A stretch of DNA of 64,000 nt from Hallerella sp964587155 (lineage in GTDB: Bacteria > Fibrobacterota > Fibrobacteria > Fibrobacterales > Fibrobacteraceae), in the NCBI GenBank assembly GCA_964587155.1, contig CAZPKF010000008.1, positions 33,014 to 97,013 of the forward strand, in the 5' to 3' direction. Positions 48,852-57,318 of the stretch are shown here, piece after piece; the first letter of the stretch is position 1; each line of letters opens with the position of its first letter. A program made the translations under genes and the position numbers. Under the pieces are notes generated by a model. It made no database searches, was not told the origin of the DNA, and saw nothing but the letters and a program-made list of their open reading frames with translations.

Positions 48852-50237
48852 TCAGCCGCAGCTGTACTTCCCGGCTTCTTTTCCCACGTACTCGGGATAA
48901 ACGCCGTCAAAGCAGGCTGCGCAATAATCTCCGGCGGCACCCGTGCATTCCTTCATGCCTTCGATGCTCAAGTAGCCGAGGCTTTCGACTCCCAACATCT
49001 TTGCAATTTCTTCGGGAGACATGCTGTTTGCCGCCAAATCTCCCGCATTTGGAAAGTCCATGCCGAAGTAGCAGGCGTGGGCGACCGGAGGCGATGCGAT
49101 GCGGATGTGCACTTCGATTGCGCCCGCGTCGCGGAGCATCTTGGAAAGGATTTTGAGGGTGGTTCCCCGGACGATGGAATCGTCGACGACGCAGACTTTG
49201 CGGTTTTTCAAAACGCCTTCGATCGGGTTGAACTTGAGACGGACTTTCTGCGAACGGACGTTTTGTGTCGGGTCGATGAAGGTACGGCCCACGTAATGGT
49301 TCCGTAGCAGGCCGATTTCGAACTTGATGCCCGATTCACGGGCAAAACCCAAGGCCGCAGTCGTTGATGAGTCGGGGACGGGGATGACGATGTCCGCATC
49401 GACGGGGCATTCGCGCGCCAGCTGTTTTCCCATCTTCCGACGGATTTTGTCGCAGCTTTGTTCGAAAATTTTGGAATCCGGCCGGGCGAAGTAGATGTAT
49501 TCGAAAATGCAATGCGCCAGGCGGCCCTTTTTGACGAAAGTCTCGGAATGGAGACCGTCTTTGGTGATGGTCAAGAGTTCTCCGGGCTGGATGTCGCGGA
49601 CGTAGTTCGCCCCGAGGAGATCGAACGCGCAAGTTTCGCTGGCGACGCACCAGCTGTTGCCGAGCCTCGCGATGGAAAGCGGGCGGAAGGCGAAACCGTC
49701 ACGGGCGACGTACAGCGTATCCTTAGTGAGGATGAGCATGCAGAAACAGCCGGTGAGTTTGGAAATGGCCTTTTTTATCGCCTCTTTCAGGTTCGGGGCC
49801 TGTGTCCGCGCGATTTCGTGCAGGAAAATTTCGGAGTCGGATGTCGTCTGGAAAATGTGACCGGCTTCTTCCATCTCTTCGCGGAGTTCCGACGCATTCG
49901 TCAGATTGCCGTTGTGGGCTATCGCCAACTGTCCCCATTTGCAGCTGACCAAAATCGGCTGGGCATTGGCTAGCGTACTGGAACCGGTGGTGCTGTAACG
50001 CACGTGGCCGATGCCTGCGAATCCTTGCAATTCGTCGACGTTGTACTCGCGGAGGAGGGTCGATACGAGTCCCATCGACTTGCGGACGCGGACTTTTTCG
50101 CCATTGGAAATGGCGAAGCCTGCGCTTTCCTGACCGCGGTGCTGCAGGGCGTAAAGTCCCATACAGACGTTGCGCGCGACGTTTTCACCGTTGTAAATTC
50201 CGATGACGCCGCATTCTTCGTGAAGTTCATCCAGCAT
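48852..50237 (-). CDS. purF: Amidophosphoribosyltransferase
   Basis: 461 residues. MLDELHEEC: an 8-residue propeptide precedes the nucleophile Cys9 of the class II glutamine amidotransferase domain (ECGVIGIYNGE). The phosphoribosyl pyrophosphate motif VCVVDDSIVRGTT is in the second half. First step of purine synthesis. C-terminal Cys residues (GDYCAACFDGVYPEY) fit the Fe-S-containing B. subtilis-type enzyme. Confidence 0.95.
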   Translation of the reverse strand: MLDELHEECGVIGIYNGENVARNVCMGLYALQHRGQESAGFAISNGEKVRVRKSMGLVSTLLREYNVDELQGFAGIGHVRYSTTGSSTLANAQPILVSCKWGQLAIAHNGNLTNASELREEMEEAGHIFQTTSDSEIFLHEIARTQAPNLKEAIKKAISKLTGCFCMLILTKDTLYVARDGFAFRPLSIARLGNSWCVASETCAFDLLGANYVRDIQPGELLTITKDGLHSETFVKKGRLAHCIFEYIYFARPDSKIFEQSCDKIRRKMGKQLARECPVDADIVIPVPDSSTTAALGFARESGIKFEIGLLRNHYVGRTFIDPTQNVRSQKVRLKFNPIEGVLKNRKVCVVDDSIVRGTTLKILSKMLRDAGAIEVHIRIASPPVAHACYFGMDFPNAGDLAANSMSPEEIAKMLGVESLGYLSIEGMKECTGAAGDYCAACFDGVYPEYVGKEAGKYSCG

Positions 50238-50260
50238 GGATAGCCTCTCTAGTGATGGCG

Positions 50261-50268
50261 CAAATTTA
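50261..50268 (-). promoter_or_regulatory. TAAATTTG -7 element 23 nt upstream of purF ATG
   Basis: Perfect TAnnTTTG, followed by a normal leader containing AGAGAGGC. It is the leadered counterpart of the leaderless sites. Confidence 0.55.
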
Positions 50269-50313
50269 ACAAAAATGCTCTTTTTTTCAACGGGGAAAGG
50301 CTGCCTTGGCGGT

Positions 50314-51297
50314 TTATCGGAGTGCTTTTTCGTAAAGTTCCCCGGACGTTGTCCCGAAGTGCTTGTGAAGGGAGCCGTCCGTTCCCAGTTCTTTCAAGTC
50401 GGAAAGGAAGTCCCGGAAGGCGGAAAACGCTCCTTGCCCCTTTTCTTCAAAGAGGATTTCCACCATTCGGAGGGAATACCAGTAGAGCCTTTCGACTTTG
50501 TCCCGGTCCGTTTCGTCCGTGAAGGGGCGCGAAAGTTCTGCTAGTGACGGAGCCTTGCCCTCGGGGCGGGGAAGGCCGCGCTTGGAGGCGTCGACGAGCT
50601 GGGCCACGCCCTCGTTCGCAAAAGTCGGAATCTTGGCGCGGGACATCGCCCTGACGAATGCATGGGTGAGTTCGTGGAACAAAACGGGCCTGTAAACGCT
50701 CCGGTCTTGCATGGCGGCAGCCGGGATGCGCAATTTTCCGTCATACACGGCGAATGCCCATTCCGGCTTTTGGGCGCTTTCCCGGTTGTAAAGGACTGCG
50801 CCGATTTTATCTTCCGGAAAAAATCCGAACAGCCCAGCGAGGGAATCGTATGCGATTTCCAAAACGTTCAGCGCTTCGACGATTTCGATTCTCGAAAGTT
50901 CGCCCTCCATTTCTAAGCGGAAGTGTTCGCTGTTTTCCCGCCGCAATTCCGCTTCTTCTTTTAAAAGGACTGTTGATTTTTCGCGCAAAAAGTTTAAGTC
51001 CGGATGGGAAAACGGCAAGGAGTCGATATATGCCTTGACTTCAGCGTAACGGCCCTGTTCAAATAAAATTCCGGCCATGTGCATTTGCAGATTGGAATCG
51101 TCAGGAGATTCTGCAAGCAAAGCGGAAACGGCCCGTTCCGCGCATTTCCAGTGCTTTGCATCCAGGCATTCTTCCGCCTCTTCGACAAGTTCCCCGTGGC
51201 GTTTTCCGGCTTTCGCCCGTTCAAAAAAAGTCCGACCCGTGTGGAGCGAAAAGAGGAAAATTGCGGCGATGGAGAAAAAGACCGCGGCCCGCTTCAT
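50314..51297 (-). CDS. Gluzincin-like (peptidase MA) zinc protease
   Basis: 327 residues from ATG 51297. N-terminal anchor (FFSIAAIFLFSLHTG), a TPR-like helical part (about 30-140, AEECLDAKHWKCAERAVSALL) and a C-terminal peptidase MA domain with HELTHAFVRAM, a HExxH zinc motif, and FANEGVAQLVDA with the expected third Glu. Probably periplasmic. It closes the UbiA operon and overlaps the phosphatase gene by 4 nt. Confidence 0.75.
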   Translation of the reverse strand: MKRAAVFFSIAAIFLFSLHTGRTFFERAKAGKRHGELVEEAEECLDAKHWKCAERAVSALLAESPDDSNLQMHMAGILFEQGRYAEVKAYIDSLPFSHPDLNFLREKSTVLLKEEAELRRENSEHFRLEMEGELSRIEIVEALNVLEIAYDSLAGLFGFFPEDKIGAVLYNRESAQKPEWAFAVYDGKLRIPAAAMQDRSVYRPVLFHELTHAFVRAMSRAKIPTFANEGVAQLVDASKRGLPRPEGKAPSLAELSRPFTDETDRDKVERLYWYSLRMVEILFEEKGQGAFSAFRDFLSDLKELGTDGSLHKHFGTTSGELYEKALR

Positions 51298-52595
51298 GGA
51301 TTCCCCTTGCGGAGAAGGGCCTTGAAATAATCCCGGACGTCTGTCCAGCGGTAGTAGGGTGCTTGGGGACATTCCCCGTTGCATGCGATGGGCATCGTCT
51401 CTTCGCGTTCATTGTGGAGGACTTTCATCAAAACGGGAGAGCCCTTTTCTTTTGAACGGAAAAAGACGAACTGGATGTTCGCCGCCATCGGGATGATCTT
51501 AAAATCCGTCCACTTCGTGTAAAGGCTGTCCACGTTTTCCACTTTGGCGCTTGCGACTCCGATTTCAATCAGGCTTACCAGCGGAAGGATTCCCGTGTCG
51601 TGTCCAAAGCGGAATGTTGCGGCTATTTGCTGCGGAGAGCCGGACGTGTCCGCGGCAATCGCCCTGTCGGCTTCGTCCAAGATGTTTTGCAGCAGCGGTT
51701 TCGCACTTTGCGGACCCATGAATCCCGTCGCCGGGCAATTTCCCAAAACGCTATACCACCAGAAATTTTGCGCCTGCCAGCGGTAAAAGAGCTCGTCGTC
51801 AGTCCACAGGTCATTGAAGTCGAAGTTTGCGCTGTCCATTCCTTGGAGGCTTGAGGAGATTTCGTAAAGCTTTGTCTGGAATTCGTAAGGGTCGACGTTC
51901 TTTGCCGCGTAAGCCGAATCGCCGAACAAGAGCTTCATTTGCCGCCACGGATTGACGCGGCTGTAAAGCTTTGCGTTCGCGGAATCGCAGGCGGCGCTTT
52001 GGGTGATGGACTTGTCGCGCTTGGGTTTGATGAAAGACATCAGGCTCTTGCCCGATTCCAGCCGGATCCGGATGCCGGGGCGCTTTGCGCTGAGGGCTTG
52101 CAAAAAAGCCGACATGCTGACAAGGCTACGCGGTGAAGTGCTCGAAAAGGCTTCGACGTAAGCGGAATCCGTGAAAATGGCGGGATAGCGATCCACGAGG
52201 CGATTCGCGATTCCGCGGTGTTGGGCGGCACCCTTTTGGGTCAGGTCGCCTGCCCGGTTGGCGAAAGAGGCGTTCAGTTTGCGGAATCGTTCTAACGCGG
52301 ATTTCCCCGTGGCGGAGAGCTTTCCTTTTTTAGCCGCTTTCGCAAGGGTCTTTTCCAGGTAGTCGTAATCCGCTTCGGAATAATGGTAACGCGAGCCGTG
52401 CCTGCCGTAATGGCTCACGTAAAACGCAGAGTATCCTTGTGGCGGTGGAGTTTCGGCTTCTGGCGGTTCCGGATAAATTCGGTAATTGCTGCCGAGGTTC
52501 GCCCTGTTTTGAAAAATTTCATCCCGGGCGGCATCGGCAAAGAGCGGGTTCAGGCTCAGCAAGACAAGGAATAGAGTTTTTGCGAAATTTTTCAT
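51294..52595 (-). CDS. Histidine-acid phosphatase (branch 2, MINPP-like)
   Basis: 433 residues from ATG 52595 (ATGA overlap with the UbiA stop; a second ATG 6 nt earlier is possible). Signal peptide MKNFAKTLFLVLLSLNPLFADA. The catalytic SHYGRHGSRY (RHGxR, about residues 59-68) and FGHDTG (HD pair, ~335-340) match the histidine phosphatase branch 2; the pattern is close to MINPP1-type phytases. Secreted; it could release phosphate from inositol phosphates. Confidence 0.75.
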   Translation of the reverse strand: MKNFAKTLFLVLLSLNPLFADAARDEIFQNRANLGSNYRIYPEPPEAETPPPQGYSAFYVSHYGRHGSRYHYSEADYDYLEKTLAKAAKKGKLSATGKSALERFRKLNASFANRAGDLTQKGAAQHRGIANRLVDRYPAIFTDSAYVEAFSSTSPRSLVSMSAFLQALSAKRPGIRIRLESGKSLMSFIKPKRDKSITQSAACDSANAKLYSRVNPWRQMKLLFGDSAYAAKNVDPYEFQTKLYEISSSLQGMDSANFDFNDLWTDDELFYRWQAQNFWWYSVLGNCPATGFMGPQSAKPLLQNILDEADRAIAADTSGSPQQIAATFRFGHDTGILPLVSLIEIGVASAKVENVDSLYTKWTDFKIIPMAANIQFVFFRSKEKGSPVLMKVLHNEREETMPIACNGECPQAPYYRWTDVRDYFKALLRKGNP

Positions 52596-53425
52596 GGGCA
52601 TTTTTGAAAGATTCCGTTCAGGACAAGCGCAAAGAGGCCCGCGACCATCGCCGCTTTTGTCAAGGTTTCTGCCGAATGGAACTTGTTCTGGAGAGTGTCT
52701 TTGCAAATGAAAAACGCAAGGGGAACCAGCGGAAGCAAGGCGAGGAGGAAGGCGGGGGAGAACCAGCCCAGCAGGACGGGCACGGGCACGGAAAAAGTGG
52801 CGAACAGGATGAGTGCCGACGAGAGCGTTTTGGCTTTGGACTCCCCGGCGATAAGCGGGAACGTAGCCACTCCGGCTTTCAAATCCCCAGTTTCGTCTTC
52901 CAGGTCTTTTTGAATTTCCCGGGCGAGCGTGAACAGGAACGCGAAAACGGCGGCGGTGAAAAGGGGGCGCAGGTCCGCATCGGGGATGAGCGCCGCGCGG
53001 AGGAGAGGCGTTGCGCAAAGGAGCGCGACGACAGCATTTTTGAGCAGTGGAACTTGCTTGAAAAAACAGTCGTAAAGGCTTAGCACGGCGAGGACGGTGG
53101 CGAAAAATCCCAAGCGGAGCGCAGTGCTCCCGGGGATGGCCGAGAGGAGGGTGAGCAAAAGACAGACAAGGACGGCAGCCTTGGCTGCGAATGGGGAAAC
53201 TTTTCCCGCGGGGAGTGGCCTGTCGGGACGGTTCACCTTGTCGCATTGAATGTCCAACAGGTCGTTCAAAATGTTGCCAAAAGCGATAGCGAATGCGAAT
53301 GCCATCGCATCGGCTGCAAAAATCGCCGGCGAAAAGTGTCCGTCCGAGAGAAAATATCCCGCACCCAGTGTGAAAATCGCAATCAGGATGTTTCCGGGCC
53401 TTGCCATTTGAAAAAGGAAGCGCAT
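52592..53425 (-). CDS. UbiA-family prenyltransferase
   Basis: 277 residues from ATG 53425, eight or nine TM helices. The first Asp-rich motif NDLLDIQCDKVNRPDRPLPAG is visible; the second motif region is DETGDLKAGVATFPL. UbiA enzymes condense polyprenyl chains with aromatic or lipid acceptors: MenA (menaquinone), geranylgeranylglycerol-P synthesis and others. With mqnE in the window a MenA-type role is possible, but the operon partners (phosphatase, peptidase) do not point to a pathway. Confidence 0.8.
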   Translation of the reverse strand: MRFLFQMARPGNILIAIFTLGAGYFLSDGHFSPAIFAADAMAFAFAIAFGNILNDLLDIQCDKVNRPDRPLPAGKVSPFAAKAAVLVCLLLTLLSAIPGSTALRLGFFATVLAVLSLYDCFFKQVPLLKNAVVALLCATPLLRAALIPDADLRPLFTAAVFAFLFTLAREIQKDLEDETGDLKAGVATFPLIAGESKAKTLSSALILFATFSVPVPVLLGWFSPAFLLALLPLVPLAFFICKDTLQNKFHSAETLTKAAMVAGLFALVLNGIFQKCP

Positions 53426-53430
53426 GTGTG

Positions 53431-53438
53431 GGAAATTA
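53431..53438 (-). promoter_or_regulatory. TAATTTCC element 5 nt before UbiA ATG
   Basis: TAnnTT match with spacer CACAC; weaker in the last two bases. Confidence 0.35.
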
Positions 53439-53439
53439 G

Positions 53440-53938
53440 TAATTAGGAATGAAAAATTAGGAATGAGAAATGAGGAATTACAGTCGCGGACTGAAAATAC
53501 TCTGTGGTGGGGTTTTGACGGAGAGCCTTTTCTGCGGATGGGGAGAGTTTTGCACGGTGTTGACGGCAAAGGCTAGCCGTTTTCGCAGGAAGGGCGTCAA
53601 GCGGACTTTGGTGCTGCTGACGAAACGTCTGTTCCGTTCTTTGATTGCGGGGAGGAAAATTCTCCTCGATTTTGAATATTGGTTTGAAGAATCGGATTTT
53701 GCAATTGTTGTCGTAAGGAAAAACTTTCGTTTTAGACGTAAAATCGGAAATGTTCCCGGTTGACGAATTTAAAAAATAGTGTTAACTTTTGAAAAGATTT
53801 GGGTCGGAGATGATTCTTTGGACCGAATTTCGGGAGATTTGGTACGTGAACGCAAAGCTTTTTGGAATAGGTGGATTGAAAGCCTTCTCTATGGGGAGGG
53901 AAATTTTGCGTTTGGTTGAAAGCTGTAGGGAATTTTAA
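53440..53938. other. Gene-poor junction
   Basis: About 500 bases between the UbiA operon and the polysaccharide locus. 53440-53478 has imperfect repeats of an AATTAGGAATGA-like unit. A 97-codon open frame at 53470-53763 has a basic, low-complexity product and no ribosome site and is not convincing. Confidence 0.5.
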
Positions 53939-54136
53939 ATGAAACTCTCCAAAATGGAATTCGGCGGTTTCAAGTCGTATGACGATGATCCTCACGAATT
54001 GAGGTTTGGCAATGTCACCGTTCTTCTCGGGGCGAACGGCGCAGGTAAAAGCAATTTAATTTCCCAAAACTTAAAAGCAAAATGTTCGCACTTTGCCGAA
54101 TGGCTTGAAAAATTGGAGGGTGTTTCTAATGGGTGA
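53939..54136 (+). pseudogene. AAA/RecF-like ATPase remnant with internal deletion
   Basis: 65 residues. The N-terminal part MKLSKMEFGGFKSYDDDPHE and FGNVTVLLGANGAGKSNLI is the start of a RecF/SMC-like ATPase with Walker A GANGAGKS. It then jumps to KCSHFAEWLEKLE, which looks like the C-terminal tail of the same family. The middle ~300 residues (including Walker B) are missing. The next 15 codons from 54129 (MGEQSKRKSLEVSFS) may be a stub of a second gene. Evidence of a deletion at the locus edge. Confidence 0.7.
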
Positions 54137-54172
54137 ACAATCAAAAAGAAAGTCTTTGGAAGTGAGTTTCTC

Positions 54173-54994
54173 GTGAAGTATCCGCCTTACAGCGTCCTGA
54201 TGAGCGTTTATTGGAAAGAGCGCCCGGAGTATTTGGAAAAAAGCTTTGCTTGTATTTTTTCGCAGAGTGTTTTGCCGAATGAAGTAGTATTAATTGAGGA
54301 TGGACCTTTAACTGATGGCTTGAATGCGGTAATAACGCGTTATAAAAAGGAATATCCTGCACTTTTGAAGACTTTTTCTTTTGAAAAAAACAGAGGTTTG
54401 GGACCAAGTTTGCGTGATGGGGTCATGTTTTGTCAGAACGAACTCATTGCTAGAATGGATTCGGATGATTTATGCGCTCCGAATCGTTGTGAATTGCAAT
54501 TGGAAAAATTTTTGAAAGAGCCTGATTTGGATATTGTGGGATGTTGGGAAGACGAATTTTGGAATTCGGAAGAAAAGCCTTTCGCTTGCCATAAAGTTCC
54601 TGAGTTTCATTCCGAGATTTTCAATTTTATGAAGAAGCGTTGTGGACTGTTGCATCCGACGGTTTTTTATAAAAAAAAGGCAGTATTGAAGGCTGGGAAT
54701 TACCGCTCTTGTTATCTATTTGAAGATTATGATTTATTCGCCAGGATGTTGATTTGTGGAGCGAAGGCTTACAATATTCAAAAAGCTTTATATTCTTTGA
54801 GAGTAAATCCTGATTTATTTCGCAGAAGAGGAGGCTTTAAATATGCGAAAACGATTTTAGGATTTAAATTTGGGTTATGGCGTAAAGGCTTTTTTTCGTT
54901 TGGGAATTTTGTGGTAGGCGGTTTTGGGCACGCTGTTGTTTGTTTGTTGCCAAATCCGTTAAGAGTTTTGTTTTATAAGGTCTTTTTGAGGTAA
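54173..54994 (+). CDS. EpsE-like family 2 glycosyltransferase
   Basis: 273 residues with a GTG start. PPYSVLMSVYWKERPEYLEKSFACIF and ELIARMDSDDLCAPNRCELQL (the acidic DSDD metal site) are typical of the amylovoran/EpsE-type GT2. C-terminal hydrophobic tail. First complete gene of the polysaccharide locus. A later ATG at 54200 would truncate the Rossmann strand. Confidence 0.88.
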   Translation: MKYPPYSVLMSVYWKERPEYLEKSFACIFSQSVLPNEVVLIEDGPLTDGLNAVITRYKKEYPALLKTFSFEKNRGLGPSLRDGVMFCQNELIARMDSDDLCAPNRCELQLEKFLKEPDLDIVGCWEDEFWNSEEKPFACHKVPEFHSEIFNFMKKRCGLLHPTVFYKKKAVLKAGNYRSCYLFEDYDLFARMLICGAKAYNIQKALYSLRVNPDLFRRRGGFKYAKTILGFKFGLWRKGFFSFGNFVVGGFGHAVVCLLPNPLRVLFYKVFLR

Positions 54995-54998
54995 AAAA

Positions 54999-56132
54999 AT
55001 GACCCTCGCCCTCATAACCCTGCATCGCATTGTGAATTATGGTTCGGTTTTACAAACCTATGCTACGCAGCGAATTTTAGAAACGCTTGGAACTAAAGTT
55101 AAAGTTATCGATTATTACGACGAACGTATGACGATGCGCGGAATGCTGAAGCGTTTGAAAAATAAAAAGAATATTCTTCAAAACCCAATTCTTTTGTTGA
55201 TTGCAAAATTGATAATGTTGCCGTCTTATGTGACTCGTTTTAGAGTATTTAAAAAATTTTTGAGAGATCAAATTCATTTGACGGAAAAAACTTATCTTTC
55301 TTTTGAAGAGCTGCAAGATCATATTCCCGAAGCTGATGTTTATTGTACGGGAAGCGACCAAGTTTGGAATTCCGGTTGGAATGAAAAAATAGACAAAGCA
55401 CTGTTTCTTGAATTTGTAGCGAAAGGAAAACCCTGTTTTGCGTATGCGGCAAGTTTTGGAAAACAGAAATTGGACGATTGGGAAATTCCGGAAACGCAAA
55501 AACTCCTTAAAAAATATTTAGCACTCTCGTGTCGTGAATCCGCTGGTGTTGAAATCTTAAAAAATTTGGGATTTGAATCCCGGCATGTCCTAGATCCGAC
55601 TTTGTTGCTTGATGGAAAAAAATGGAAGAAACTTGCGTCTAAAAAATTTGAAAATAAAAAATATGTCTTTGTTTACAATCTCAATCGAAATAAAAAAATT
55701 GATGAAACTGCGAAATGTTTGAGCAAACGATTCCGAATACCAATTTATACGGTCAGTTATTGCTATCACGAAATTCCTTTGCGCCAAGGAAAAGTTTTTG
55801 TAAATCCTCCGGTGGAAGATTTTTTATCGCTCCTTGCCAATGCTGCTTATGTGATTACGGATTCTTTCCATGCGACAGCTTTTTCCATCAATTTTGAACG
55901 TGAATTTTTTGTGTTTTATCCGGGACTTTTTAGTTCTAGGCTTTTGAGCGTATTAGAACTTGTCGGAACAAAAGAACGTGCGCTCTCTAAGCCGGAAGAC
56001 GTCGAAAAATTTTTAAACCGCCTATTGGATTATTCTGAAATTCACAACGCTTTGCAAAAAGCGCGGAACGAGTCCATTGATTTTTTGAAAAAGGCATTGG
56101 AAAAAGCAAATGAAGTCGCATATAGAAATTAA
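54999..56132 (+). CDS. Polysaccharide pyruvyl transferase family protein
   Basis: 377 residues. It starts MTLALITLHRIVNYGSVLQTYATQ, with GSDQVWNSGWNEK and VITDSFHATAFSINFEREF at ~290-308, the WcaK/CsaB family signatures (SFHA). Transfers pyruvate ketal groups from PEP to sugars in surface polysaccharide. It overlaps the Fe-S protein gene by 23 nt. Confidence 0.9.
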   Translation: MTLALITLHRIVNYGSVLQTYATQRILETLGTKVKVIDYYDERMTMRGMLKRLKNKKNILQNPILLLIAKLIMLPSYVTRFRVFKKFLRDQIHLTEKTYLSFEELQDHIPEADVYCTGSDQVWNSGWNEKIDKALFLEFVAKGKPCFAYAASFGKQKLDDWEIPETQKLLKKYLALSCRESAGVEILKNLGFESRHVLDPTLLLDGKKWKKLASKKFENKKYVFVYNLNRNKKIDETAKCLSKRFRIPIYTVSYCYHEIPLRQGKVFVNPPVEDFLSLLANAAYVITDSFHATAFSINFEREFFVFYPGLFSSRLLSVLELVGTKERALSKPEDVEKFLNRLLDYSEIHNALQKARNESIDFLKKALEKANEVAYRN

Positions 56133-57318
56133 CAGAAATGAAGATTGTTGTGGTTGCAAGTGTTGTGAGCAGATTTGCCCTAAACACTGCATTTCGATGC
56201 GAGAAGATTCCGAGGGGTTTTGGTATCCGGAAGTTGTTGAAAATGAATGCATTCATTGCGGTCTTTGCGTAGAACGTTGTCCTTTACATAAAACTCCGGA
56301 ATTGTTCCAAAAATTGCAGGAACCAAATGTTTTTGCCGCTACGTTGAAAAATAAAACCATTTTACAGAATAGTTCTAGCGGAGGATTATTTTCCGCTTTT
56401 GCTTTGGATATTTTGAAAGAGGGGGGCGTTGTTTTTGGTTGCGCCTTTAATGAAAATTTCAAAGCTGTTCATATTCCTATTTTTAATGCTGATGAGCTTT
56501 ATAAACTACAGGGTTCCAAGTATGTGGCCAGCGATTTAAATGATACTTATTCGCAAGTCAGAAAATTTTTATCCGAAGGAAAAAAGGTTCTCTATTCTGG
56601 TTCGGCGTGTCATATTGCAGGGCTTCAAAATTTTTTGAAAAATGAAAGCGAAAATTTATTGACAGTGGAAATTTTGTGCCATGGAACGCCTAGCCAAAAA
56701 TTATTTCGAAAACACTTGGAATATTTGTCGGAAACTTTCAATGAGAAAATTCTTTCCTATGCCTTTCGGGATAAATCAAGTGGTTGGGGATTGAATTATA
56801 AGACTAAGACTAAGACTAAGACTAAGACTATATACTCTCCTGCGGACAAGGACGCTTATTACGCTAGTTTTTTAAGAGGGAAAACTTATAGGCCCAGTTG
56901 CTATGAATGCCATTTTGCCAAGCAGGAACGCATTGCGGACATTACCCTAGGTGATTTTTGGGGAGTCGAATTATTCCATCCTGAATTTTACAATAAAATG
57001 GGGGTCAGTGCTGTTATTTTGAATACGGAAAAATCGAAATTCTATTGGAAAAAAATTTCGAATCAGGTGAATTTTGTTTCTTCCTCTATGAAAGAAGTCC
57101 GTTTGCGAAATCACAATTTGAATGCCCCAACCGTAAAACCCAAATGCCGTGATACGATTTACGAAGGTATCGATGATATTCCCTATTCCGAATTTCAAAA
57201 GCGTTTGAAGTTGTACGGAAAAGAGGCTGTGTTTTCTTGGGTGAAAAACCATCTGCCGAAATCATTTCGTTTAAAAATTAATCGGTTGGTTTACCGCTTA
57301 AAAGGACAGGGTCTATGA
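56110..57318 (+). CDS. Coenzyme F420 hydrogenase/dehydrogenase beta-subunit-like Fe-S protein
   Basis: 402 residues. Two 4Fe-4S clusters at the N-terminus (CCGCKCCEQICP and CIHCGLCVERCP), then the F420-hydrogenase beta-subunit C-terminal domain (GGLFSAFALDILKEGGVVFGCAF, YSGSACHIAGLQNFL, LGDFWGVE). Such genes are regularly adjacent to polysaccharide pyruvyl transferases; the combined function is unknown. It contains a (AAGACT)5 hexanucleotide tract. Confidence 0.88.
   Translation: MKSHIEINRNEDCCGCKCCEQICPKHCISMREDSEGFWYPEVVENECIHCGLCVERCPLHKTPELFQKLQEPNVFAATLKNKTILQNSSSGGLFSAFALDILKEGGVVFGCAFNENFKAVHIPIFNADELYKLQGSKYVASDLNDTYSQVRKFLSEGKKVLYSGSACHIAGLQNFLKNESENLLTVEILCHGTPSQKLFRKHLEYLSETFNEKILSYAFRDKSSGWGLNYKTKTKTKTKTIYSPADKDAYYASFLRGKTYRPSCYECHFAKQERIADITLGDFWGVELFHPEFYNKMGVSAVILNTEKSKFYWKKISNQVNFVSSSMKEVRLRNHNLNAPTVKPKCRDTIYEGIDDIPYSEFQKRLKLYGKEAVFSWVKNHLPKSFRLKINRLVYRLKGQGL
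56800..56829 (+). repeat. (AAGACT)5 hexanucleotide microsatellite
   Basis: Five exact in-frame repeats coding for KT x5 (residues ~231-240). Unit number changes would alter length by two residues without a frameshift, so it could modulate rather than switch off the protein. Confidence 0.9.

Noticed and set aside
53470..53763. 97-residue forward frame
   Set aside because: Basic low-complexity product, start embedded in short repeats, no ribosome site and no domain.
56110..56300. Ferredoxin gene
   Set aside because: The two 4Fe-4S motifs are the N-terminus of the larger F420-hydrogenase-like protein, in the same frame.
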